Origin: JAJPJX01 sp964568355
Lineage (GTDB): Bacteria; Acidobacteriota; Terriglobia; Bryobacterales; Bryobacteraceae
Assembly (NCBI GenBank): GCA_964568355.1
Contig: CAZMRK010000179.1
Coordinates: 1 to 10,520, forward strand
Reading direction: 5' to 3'
DNA length: 10,520 nucleotides
The first letter of the stretch is position 1. Each line of letters opens with the position of its first letter. A program made the position numbers and the translations under genes. Of this stretch, positions 1-6,472 are shown piece by piece. Under the pieces are notes generated by a model that worked only from the letters and a program-made list of their open reading frames with translations, was not told the origin of the DNA and searched no databases.

Positions 1-296
1 GTCGCCGCGCGGAAGGCGTGCTCCACGCCCAGCAACATCCACGTCTGGCGAAACAGGCGATCCCAGTTGACGCTCCGCTCCCGCGGGTTGATCAGAGCCA
101 GCGGCCCTTGGGGAGACGGCCGGATAAAGGGCGCGACCAGCCCTCCCGGCGTCTCGCCGTCGGAAACAGCCGCGGGCGCTGGATCTTCCGTCGCCTCCCG
201 CGTGTCCGGAATGGAATCTGCCGCTATCAGACGGGCGGAACAAAGGATCAAGAATGACGTTCCCTGAAGAAGCAGGCCGGATTGTCTGCGCAGCAT
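1..296 (-). CDS. Partial secreted protein of unknown function (5' part only)
   Basis: An open frame starts at the ATG at 294-296 on the minus strand and runs off the left edge without a stop, giving 98 residues of the N-terminus. The first ~26 residues look like a Sec signal peptide: two Arg, then a hydrophobic stretch (LLLQGTSFLILCSARLIAA), so the product is probably periplasmic or secreted. A low-complexity Ala/Pro/Glu segment follows, then a more conserved-looking stretch ending in NWDRLFRQTWMLLGVEHAFR. I vaguely associate this aromatic 'RQ..(ML)LGVEHAFR' pattern with acidobacterial hypothetical proteins, but I cannot assign a function. A weak AAGAG lies just upstream of the start. The gene follows the SH3/FG-GAP gene on the same strand after 72 bases, so co-transcription is possible. 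Confidence 0.7.
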   Translation of the reverse strand, partial: MLRRQSGLLLQGTSFLILCSARLIAADSIPDTREATEDPAPAAVSDGETPGGLVAPFIRPSPQGPLALINPRERSVNWDRLFRQTWMLLGVEHAFRAA

Positions 297-368
297 GAGC
301 TCTTATTCATTATGCTACCGGCATTCCCCGCTCCCGGCCGCCCGGAATGTGAAGAATCGAACGCCGTC

Positions 369-1727
369 TCACCGCCGCTCCGCCGTCACCGCGATGGCCC
401 GCACAGTGGTCGCCGCCTTTAGCGATTTTCGCCACCGATCGGCTTCCGCGCGTGCGCCGAAAATGCGGCCTGCCGCCCATCGCAGCGGAGATTTCGCGGA
501 GTGATTTACGGGAAATACCTGTACCTTTGCGCCCGCCCCCTGCGTCAGGGCAATGGCCCGCTGGTCGGCCGCATCGCGAGAACTGTAAGTTCCCCCGATC
601 ACGGCATAGCCGGTCAGGCCGGATCCTCCCACCCGTGTATAGGCCACCCGCTCGACTTCCACACGCGCGATCCACAGCACCAGCCCGTCCAGCCACCAAC
701 TGGCATCGATCGATCCTCCGCCCGGCTCCCCGCTCGCGCCGCTCAACGCGATGCTCCGGATCTCCAGCCCCTTTTCCGCCCCGCTCACCACCCAAAGCGC
801 CGTCGTGTACCCGTCGCCATATCTCCCGGCCAGGTGCAGCACCAGCTCTTTCTTTCCATCGCCATTCAGATCGCCGGCCGCGGCCCCCACGATCACCGGC
901 GTTCCCCGGCCGACCAGGGCGCTGCCGCCCCTCGAAAACAACAGCCGGACGCCATCGCTACCGGAGAGCGCAGCGACCCATGCCGATTCCAGGCGCACCA
1001 GCGCCTCTACCGTTTGGCCGGACACCTTGCTCCCTTCCGTCCGCTTCGGCTTTGAGCCGATCTCCGCAAACTCCAGCACCGGCGCCTGCTCCGCCGAAAG
1101 TTCCGCCAGCCGCTGCCCGGCCGCGCCCAGAAATGGCGCGCGCACGATCCCTTCCAGGCCCAGCTCATCCATCAGCGTGGGCCATTCCCGGCCGCGCGCC
1201 TCCGCGCCCCATTCGAGCGGCAGCTCCGGCGGCACAATCCACCCTTGGCGCTCTCCCGCCCGGATCTCCAGCCAGGGCATCAGAAATGGATTCAGCCGTG
1301 CCGGCAGCATAAGCTGATCGAGCGAAGCCACCCGGAGTTGCGCGCTGGCCCCCACGATCTTCGCCTCATGGCGAGGCACGGTGATGGTCTCGATCCCCTC
1401 CGCGAAGGATGCCTGATCGGGCGAACGGTCCGACAACTCCAGCGCGCCGGCTCCCGGGATGCGGGCCGCCGTACCCGCCCCGAACGCGTGTGGCGTCCAG
1501 CCGGATTTTCCATCGGCGGCCAGCAAGCGAACCCATTCCCGGCCGCTGCTGTCTTTTTGTACCCCCAGGACCAGCGCGGGGCTTCCCTGCAGGATTGTCT
1601 GCGCCGGTCCGCCCACCCGAGCCGCCACCGCCAGCCCCCGCACGCGCCCCACAATCTCCCCGGGTTGCGCGGCTCCCAGCGGCAGGAGCAATGCGAACCA
1701 GCAGAGCCACGCCTCAGCCCGGTGCAT
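369..1727 (-). CDS. Secreted SH3-like / FG-GAP repeat protein
   Basis: 452 residues. I chose the ATG at 1725-1727 because it places a clean signal peptide at the N-terminus (MHRAEAWLCWFALLLPLGAA, likely cut before Gln21). The frame could open at 1802, but that would put 25 Trp/Arg-rich residues ahead of the signal peptide. Residues ~30-82 resemble a bacterial SH3 domain (VRGLAVAARVGGP... ending in WVRLLAADGKSGWTPHAF). Around residues 286-295 there is an FG-GAP/VCBS calcium-loop-like motif, DLNGDGKKEL, suggesting a beta-propeller-type segment. The product is expected in the periplasm or outside the cell. Its start overlaps the last 14 bases of the upstream M15 peptidase gene, which implies translational coupling. 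A role as a periplasmic partner or immunity protein for that enzyme is possible but is only inferred from position. No catalytic motif was seen. Confidence 0.8.
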   Translation of the reverse strand: MHRAEAWLCWFALLLPLGAAQPGEIVGRVRGLAVAARVGGPAQTILQGSPALVLGVQKDSSGREWVRLLAADGKSGWTPHAFGAGTAARIPGAGALELSDRSPDQASFAEGIETITVPRHEAKIVGASAQLRVASLDQLMLPARLNPFLMPWLEIRAGERQGWIVPPELPLEWGAEARGREWPTLMDELGLEGIVRAPFLGAAGQRLAELSAEQAPVLEFAEIGSKPKRTEGSKVSGQTVEALVRLESAWVAALSGSDGVRLLFSRGGSALVGRGTPVIVGAAAGDLNGDGKKELVLHLAGRYGDGYTTALWVVSGAEKGLEIRSIALSGASGEPGGGSIDASWWLDGLVLWIARVEVERVAYTRVGGSGLTGYAVIGGTYSSRDAADQRAIALTQGAGAKVQVFPVNHSAKSPLRWAAGRIFGARAEADRWRKSLKAATTVRAIAVTAERR

Positions 1728-2790
1728 GGTCCAGTTCCGCGTCGGTTGACCAACCCGCCGCCCGAATCTGCTCCTCCGTAAATCCCACCAGCTCCAGTTC
1801 ATCCTCGAAGGTCGCCTGCTTATCGACGGTGTATTGGAAGTGCCACCACTCCGTTCCGTTGTAGTTGGTCGCCCAGTCCGAATGCGCCTTGATCCGCTCG
1901 AAGGTGCCGCCGGACGTAATCGTATCGGTTAAATCGATGTAGTAGCCGGCCTTGATATCGTATTCTTTCCCTGAGCCGAAATCCCAGCATTTGACGTCAC
2001 CCTTCTTCTTCTCCGTCCCCTGGGTGCCGTCCTGCTTGTCGGTCCGGCAATAGATCCGCCAGAACAGATCGCTGCCGCTGGCGTCCTTGGCGATGTAGTA
2101 GCGCTGGCCCTTCCCCCCGCCGAATCCCTGGTTGATGTCCACCGCGCGGCCGCAGTAATGAAAACTGTAGTTGCTGGCGCCGGCCTTGGATGTCTTGGCC
2201 AGGGAGCGCAGCGTGTCTCCATACGGGCCATCCAGTGTTCCCCCGGCGGTGGTCACCGAGGTCAGCACGGTCTCGAAAGCCGCCGCGGCATCCTGGCGCA
2301 GCTTGCCGCTGGTGCTGAGGTTGGTCTTGGGAAACCGTCCCACCGGATTCACCCATCCGTTGGTGATCCACTTGCGCACTTCGCCGGCCGTGTCGTGATC
2401 GCAGACACCGTCCTGCGCATGGCTGAAGACGTCGGTCTTGGCGACATCCGCCGCGGTCTTGCTTGCCCCCACCATGCGGTATACGCGCCCCGCATGCCTT
2501 TGGAAGCGCAGCACGGCCCGCTTGGTTCCGCCGCCGTACAGGCCGTCCGGACTGCCCGACTTCAGATACCCCAGCGTCACCAGGTCGGTTTGCAGCGTTT
2601 TCACGTAGCTCAGCGGCGCCGTGGCTTTCTTCTTGTACTTCTTGGCGCCTTCGTCATCTACGGCGTTCAGGTCCAGGCTGAGCTTGTCGTACTCCCAATA
2701 ATTCGGCGGATAGGCCACCACCGTGGCCGATTCCGTACCTTTTACCGGCACCTTGTCCTTGGCCGGCTCGTCTGTTCCCGTGCCTCCCAT
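1714..2790 (-). CDS. Peptidoglycan-binding domain + M15-type D-Ala-D-Ala carboxypeptidase/endopeptidase
   Basis: 358 residues. Residues ~60-100 look like a peptidoglycan-binding type 1 domain (LQTDLVTLGYLKSGSPDGLYGGGTKRAVLRFQ). The C-terminal half shows the M15 (VanY/DacB-like) zinc peptidase signature: SFHYCGRAVDI, giving Ser209, His211, Arg215 and Asp218, and later GTEWWHFQY, giving catalytic Glu314 and third zinc ligand His317. Family knowledge therefore predicts cleavage of D-Ala-containing peptide stems in peptidoglycan. There is no signal peptide: the N-terminus (MGGTGTDEPAKDKVPV) is polar. That is odd for a wall enzyme and suggests delivery by a secretion machine or lysis. A strong ribosome binding site AGGGAG (2796-2801) sits five bases upstream of the ATG. 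The gene lies 106 bases after the hydrolase gene, beyond a long hairpin, and overlaps the next gene by 14 bases. Confidence 0.87.
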   Translation of the reverse strand: MGGTGTDEPAKDKVPVKGTESATVVAYPPNYWEYDKLSLDLNAVDDEGAKKYKKKATAPLSYVKTLQTDLVTLGYLKSGSPDGLYGGGTKRAVLRFQRHAGRVYRMVGASKTAADVAKTDVFSHAQDGVCDHDTAGEVRKWITNGWVNPVGRFPKTNLSTSGKLRQDAAAAFETVLTSVTTAGGTLDGPYGDTLRSLAKTSKAGASNYSFHYCGRAVDINQGFGGGKGQRYYIAKDASGSDLFWRIYCRTDKQDGTQGTEKKKGDVKCWDFGSGKEYDIKAGYYIDLTDTITSGGTFERIKAHSDWATNYNGTEWWHFQYTVDKQATFEDELELVGFTEEQIRAAGWSTDAELDHAPG

Positions 2791-2795
2791 GCGAT

Positions 2796-2801
2796 CTCCC
2801 T
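2796..2801 (-). promoter_or_regulatory. Strong ribosome binding site of the M15 peptidase gene
   Basis: On the minus strand this reads AGGGAG, five bases before the ATG at 2788-2790. It is clearly stronger than the sites of the preceding four genes, which fits independent translation initiation after the hairpin-containing gap. Confidence 0.6.
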
Positions 2802-2827
2802 ATGCTTCCACGAACAGCGTGCGGCAG

Positions 2828-2884
2828 AAGACCGCTCCCTTACGGTCGCATGTTACCGAGCCGCGATCGTAAGGGAGCGGTCTT
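2828..2884. repeat. Long near-perfect intergenic hairpin (22-bp arms, 13-base loop)
   Basis: The left arm is 2828-2849 and the right arm 2863-2884. They are inverted copies matching at 21 of 22 positions; the single exception (2845 with 2867) is a G-T pair on the plus strand. The core of the arms is CCGCTCCCTTACG / CGTAAGGGAGCGG, and the loop is ATGTTACCGAGCC. It fills half of the gap between the hydrolase gene and the M15 gene. It has only two or three T residues after the stem, so it is not a classical intrinsic terminator, although so stable a stem could pause or end transcription or protect the 3' end of the upstream mRNA. The strong symmetry also fits a dispersed REP-like element. I have an unverified impression that similar CCGTAAGGGAGCGGT palindromes recur in Solibacter-type genomes. 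Confidence 0.85.
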
Positions 2885-2896
2885 TGTCACCAACTG

Positions 2897-4447
2897 CTAA
2901 GTCACAATCGTCGGTGGCGTGTACGACCCGCCGCAGGATCCATCGCCATCTTCCGCTTTGCCCGGATCGTATCCGGGCAGCGTCCCGTCGTCCGGCTCGT
3001 TCAGGTCCACGTGTCCTTCTTTCCCCAGCCCTCCACGGCCTTCTACTTCCACATCGCACGGCTGGCTGAGATTGTGCCCCTCCACCCACACTTTCCCATC
3101 GGCGCCAAGCTGCGATGCCAGGATCAGCTTGTCATCCTGCAATACCTTCACCTTCGCGCCACGTAGCGGCTGCTGGTCCGGATCCACCACCTTCAGCAGG
3201 AAGCCCGTCGCCGGCTGGCCACCGCAGTCCGACCCTTTTTGCCCCGCCGTCTCCAGCAGAATCGGAATGAACTTCCCGGGAATTTCGTCGTGCTGCACTT
3301 TCGACTGTCCCGCCACGTTGCGAATCACCGTGATCGGGTTGCACATCACCGCGCTTTTGATCATCGGGATGTCGCTGTCGCCCTTGAACTCCACTTCCTT
3401 CACTGCCAGGCCGTCCGCTTTCATCTTCTTCACGATCGCCGTCATGCGGTTCGCATGCTTGGCATCGTCCAGGTCCGTGTCGCTGTTCTTGATCACCACG
3501 GCCACGAAGCGGCTCAGCTTGGGCCCGTTGCCCATCTTCTTGGCATCGGTCAGTTCCTTGCAGAAGCTGGTGTATTCGGGCAATCCGCCGCCGTAGGTCG
3601 CGTCGAATACCCACAGGTCTGTAGGAGTATCGTCCGCTCCCTTCTGCCGCGCCAGGTCGTTCGTACAGGCAGCCGCCAGCGGCACGCCGCCTCCCGAATG
3701 CCCGGAAAGATACAGCCGTTTCAGCTTCGTGGAATCGATCAGTTTATCCGGCGTGGTTTCCAGGTAGGTGCTGGTCGCGGTCACGCGCTTGGGCAGCCGC
3801 CGCAGGCGATTGCAGCAATCGTCCACGATTTTCTTCAGCCGGTCCTTTTCGGTCTCCATCCGCCCTCCGGTCTCCGTACCCCAAAACGTAGGAACTTCGG
3901 GGGGCACCGGCTCAGCCGGAGGAGGAGGCTTGGGAGGCAGCGGCGTCACTTTCTTTTTCACCGCCTCGTTATATTTATCCAGTGCCTGGTGATATTCGCG
4001 ATGCGTCTTTTTCCAGTCGCTGTAATGCGCCGGCGTGTCCAGCACGTCCTTATAGGCAGGATCGAGATTACTGGCGTTGAAGCGGCCCACTTCCGGCACA
4101 ATCACCAGTGGCGCGTGGGGAGTGGTTGGCAATTTATTCAGGCCGTACTTCGGACCGGACGCCTTCGGTCCTACATCCACTCTGCGGGCAGTCTGGACCC
4201 AATCGGGGGTGAGCCCTTCCTTGTGATCGCAGTATCCCACCTTCACATAGTTGTTATGGCCGTGAAAGTAGAACAGCGCCTCGAACTTCGCGTAATCGAA
4301 GCCATCCGGCACAAACGTCCAGATGGCCGTCGCATCGTCGCGCGCGGTCTTTCCCGCGATCGGCGCCTCGGGACTGAACAGCAGCGCCGTCTTATCGTCA
4401 ATCGCCCAGTCGCCGACCGGAGCTGTGCAAGCAACAGGAGGTGCCAT
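2897..4447 (-). CDS. Alpha/beta hydrolase (GHSGG) with C-terminal Ig-like beta-sandwich; putative lipase/esterase
   Basis: 516 residues, last gene of the tight four-gene set; its start lies three bases after the upstream stop codon. The core looks like an alpha/beta hydrolase: an early strand followed by HG (FYFHGHN, residues 59-65, probable oxyanion-hole region), and a nucleophile elbow LYLSGHSGGG with Ser251 in a GxSxG context. Asp282 (WVFDATYGG) and His386 (VQHDEIPG) are reasonable candidates for the rest of the triad, but these two are inferred. Residues ~140-220 form a charged, partly coiled insertion containing a Pro-rich run (LPPKPPPPAEPVPPEVP). Residues ~416-470 (LLKVVDPDQQPLRGAKVKVL...) form a beta-sandwich module like those in the three upstream genes, followed by an Asp/Gly-rich tail. 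There is no signal peptide. The substrate is unknown; a lipid or ester target is a guess from the fold. Confidence 0.78.
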   Translation of the reverse strand: MAPPVACTAPVGDWAIDDKTALLFSPEAPIAGKTARDDATAIWTFVPDGFDYAKFEALFYFHGHNNYVKVGYCDHKEGLTPDWVQTARRVDVGPKASGPKYGLNKLPTTPHAPLVIVPEVGRFNASNLDPAYKDVLDTPAHYSDWKKTHREYHQALDKYNEAVKKKVTPLPPKPPPPAEPVPPEVPTFWGTETGGRMETEKDRLKKIVDDCCNRLRRLPKRVTATSTYLETTPDKLIDSTKLKRLYLSGHSGGGVPLAAACTNDLARQKGADDTPTDLWVFDATYGGGLPEYTSFCKELTDAKKMGNGPKLSRFVAVVIKNSDTDLDDAKHANRMTAIVKKMKADGLAVKEVEFKGDSDIPMIKSAVMCNPITVIRNVAGQSKVQHDEIPGKFIPILLETAGQKGSDCGGQPATGFLLKVVDPDQQPLRGAKVKVLQDDKLILASQLGADGKVWVEGHNLSQPCDVEVEGRGGLGKEGHVDLNEPDDGTLPGYDPGKAEDGDGSCGGSYTPPTIVT

Positions 4448-4450
4448 AGC

Positions 4451-5827
4451 CTATACCGGATGCCGCTCGGGCGGGTTGCAGTCTTTGTACCGCTGCTCCA
4501 GCTCGTCGAAGATATCGTCCAGCGAGCCGTCCGGAGCGTCCCGTCCGATATCCTGCTGAAAATCGCGGATGTTGTTCTCGAGCGAATCGTCGGCGCAGTA
4601 GCCGAAATTGTTCAGCCGGCGCCGCGCGCACTCTTCGCGCTCCTCTTCGTGATCGTCGATAAAGACTTCCAGCTCGTACTCGTAGCTCTGGCTGTCGGCA
4701 GGCAGTGTCGTCACATCATTCTCCGAGTAAGGCCGGCTCCAGCGCACCGTTCCCGACGCCGGAACCTCCACGTCCGCCAGGGTGGCATAGCTGTCCTTGG
4801 CAATCCCTTTCGAGGAAGCTCCCGGAAATTCCAGTTGATAGGGGCCGTTGTAAACCGGTTTGCCGAAGTGATCGAACAGCCGGATCTTCACGAAGTGCAG
4901 CAGCCGCTCGCAAGGCGACGCTTCCGCAAAAGCCTGGTAGAAGCGGCAGGAGTACGTGTCCCGCGTCTTCGAGAACGACCGCCGCTCCTCGCCCGGCGCG
5001 CGCCGCTGCTCCGCATCCGAGAAAAAGCGTTTCTTGCATGCTCCCGGGCCGTCGCTCGCCAGCGGGCACGGCCACTGCGCCGGATCCACCTTGCGCGCCG
5101 CGGCGAACAGAAACAGCACCACCCGGCGATTGGCTTCGTTCAGCCGACGCCACTGCGGTTTGGGCATGTTCTCGTTCTCGTCGCGAGAAAGCAGCAGCAG
5201 CGGATTGAACTCCGAGCATCCCTGGTAATCCGCCTTCCCGCCCGGCGAAGCACCCCGCCCCAGAAAATCGGTCTTCTCCAACGCCGTCGGCGAGAGCGTC
5301 TTCATGTAGGCCAGGAATAAGTCGCTCCGCGCGATCGGAGCCCCCTCGCCCAGGAAGCCGCGAATCGTGCCGGTCACGTTCTTCTTCTGCCAGTCGTCTC
5401 CGCCGTAGGGCGATTGATAGAGCTTCTCCCAAACCGTGATATCGTGCCGCAGCAACCCGTACACCGCTCGCGCGCGCCGTCCGCTCAGCGCCTTGTTGTA
5501 TTCGTCGGTGCCGCTGGGGTCGGCGTGGGCGAAGATGGAAACCACCGGCAGCTCGCCCGCCTTCGATTTGTGCCCTTCCCGCAGCGCCGGCAGATTGCGC
5601 AGTACTTGCCCGGCATTCGGCATCACGAACGACGAGTCCGTCTCGAACACCAGGTCGTGCAGGCTCATGCACGCCACCGGCGGCAGTCCCAGGCTGACCG
5701 TATTGAACTCCTGCCCGGTGGAAGGACCCACCCGGATCGCCACATCGCCGGCCTTCCCGTGCGATGCCGCCGTCCCGAAGTCGGATGCGTCGTAGATCGT
5801 CTCGCCCGTTCCGTCCTTATCCCCCAT
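4451..5827 (-). CDS. OmpA-like domain protein with interrupting insertion, beta-sandwich and peptidoglycan-binding-like tail
   Basis: 458 residues. From ~58 to 126 the sequence follows the OmpA C-terminal peptidoglycan-binding fold: a first strand (LVFETDSSFVMP), a helix, then VVSIFAHADPSGTDEYNKAL and SGRRARAVYGLL, with His101, Asp103 and Arg117-Arg118 in the expected places. The last OmpA strand, usually 'NRRVE', appears only at residues 233-239 (NRRVVLF), so about 100 residues (127-228) seem inserted into the domain. Residues ~311-390 (FVKIRLFDHFGKPVYNGPY...) form a beta-sandwich module resembling those of the neighbouring genes. Residues ~399-445 (ARRRLNNFGYCADD..., IRDFQQDIG) resemble a degenerate peptidoglycan-binding type 1 repeat. 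There is no signal peptide or membrane segment. An AGGAG (5831-5835) lies three bases before the ATG. The gene sits nine bases after the LysM gene and three before the hydrolase gene. Confidence 0.82.
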   Translation of the reverse strand: MGDKDGTGETIYDASDFGTAASHGKAGDVAIRVGPSTGQEFNTVSLGLPPVACMSLHDLVFETDSSFVMPNAGQVLRNLPALREGHKSKAGELPVVSIFAHADPSGTDEYNKALSGRRARAVYGLLRHDITVWEKLYQSPYGGDDWQKKNVTGTIRGFLGEGAPIARSDLFLAYMKTLSPTALEKTDFLGRGASPGGKADYQGCSEFNPLLLLSRDENENMPKPQWRRLNEANRRVVLFLFAAARKVDPAQWPCPLASDGPGACKKRFFSDAEQRRAPGEERRSFSKTRDTYSCRFYQAFAEASPCERLLHFVKIRLFDHFGKPVYNGPYQLEFPGASSKGIAKDSYATLADVEVPASGTVRWSRPYSENDVTTLPADSQSYEYELEVFIDDHEEEREECARRRLNNFGYCADDSLENNIRDFQQDIGRDAPDGSLDDIFDELEQRYKDCNPPERHPV

Positions 5828-5836
5828 ACACTCCTG

Positions 5837-6469
5837 TCAACATCCGTGCTGGTCTTTCAGCTTGGCCCTTGTGGCGTTGTCCAGCTCGCCGGTAACCTTC
5901 AGCCCGTAATCGCACTGAAACTCTTCGATCGCGTTGCGCAGCCTGGCTTCTTCGCTGTCCTCCACGGCTCCGGCGTAGTAGCCCAGATTGATGAGCCGCT
6001 GCCGCCATCCGCTGTCTTCGTCCGCGGGGTCCAGGTGCCCGATTTTCACCGGCAGCTCCAGGTCCAGGCTGGGAATTCGCAGCACGCCGTTCTCGGCTGT
6101 CGCCGCGATGGCTTGCTCGATCTTCCCCTTCCCGTCGGTCTGGAGCGCAAACTTCCGCCCTTCCACCTCCAGTTCGCAATCCGCGTTGGCCACCGGCTCG
6201 TTGTCGAAATCACGCACCACCAGGCGCAGCATCAGCATCGGCCCTTTCAGCTTGAACACGTGCAGGTCGGTCGTGGGCCGTGTCTCCGTCTTCTGCTGCC
6301 TGGGTGGGATGAATAGCACATCTCCCGGCAGCAGCACGTTGGGATTGCCGCGTTTCTGCTTGAGCTCCGCGTTCTGCGGATCGTCCCAGATCAGCCGGTA
6401 GTCCCGAAATCCGAATTGCAGCGCCACTCGCGACAGGTGATCCCCCTGCCGGATCGTATACGAGGGCAT
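5837..6469 (-). CDS. LysM - beta-sandwich - peptidoglycan-binding domain protein
   Basis: 210 residues. Residues 3-56 are a clear LysM domain: YTIRQGDHLSRVALQFGF at the start and NVLLPGDVLFIPP at the end. Residues ~78-145 form a beta-sandwich-like module (LMLRLVVRDFDNEPVANADCEL ... TDGKGKIEQAI). Residues ~153-206 form a peptidoglycan-binding type 1 domain (RLINLGYYAG, IEEFQCDYGL, TGELDNATRAKL). Proteins of this LysM/PGBD kind are known beside VgrG genes of type VI secretion loci and in phage-tail-like systems, where the LysM module is thought to join baseplate or spike parts or bind the wall; here that is only inferred. There is no signal peptide. Its start lies three bases after the stop codon of the upstream gene, in the junction TAGGCGATG. 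Confidence 0.87.
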   Translation of the reverse strand: MPSYTIRQGDHLSRVALQFGFRDYRLIWDDPQNAELKQKRGNPNVLLPGDVLFIPPRQQKTETRPTTDLHVFKLKGPMLMLRLVVRDFDNEPVANADCELEVEGRKFALQTDGKGKIEQAIAATAENGVLRIPSLDLELPVKIGHLDPADEDSGWRQRLINLGYYAGAVEDSEEARLRNAIEEFQCDYGLKVTGELDNATRAKLKDQHGC

Positions 6470-6472
6470 CGC

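Noticed and set aside
322..349. Inverted repeat CATTCC / GGAATG between the first two minus-strand genes as a terminator
   Set aside because: Only six-base arms around a 16-base loop and no T-run; too weak.
1728..1802. Earlier start of the SH3/FG-GAP gene at 1802
   Set aside because: It would place 25 Trp/Arg-rich residues before an otherwise normal signal peptide.
3239..5320. Very long plus-strand open frame (693 codons) antisense to the hydrolase and OmpA-like genes
   Set aside because: The translation is rich in Arg, His and Gln with no recognisable domain, and it lies opposite two genes with clear domains; it is a GC-driven shadow frame.
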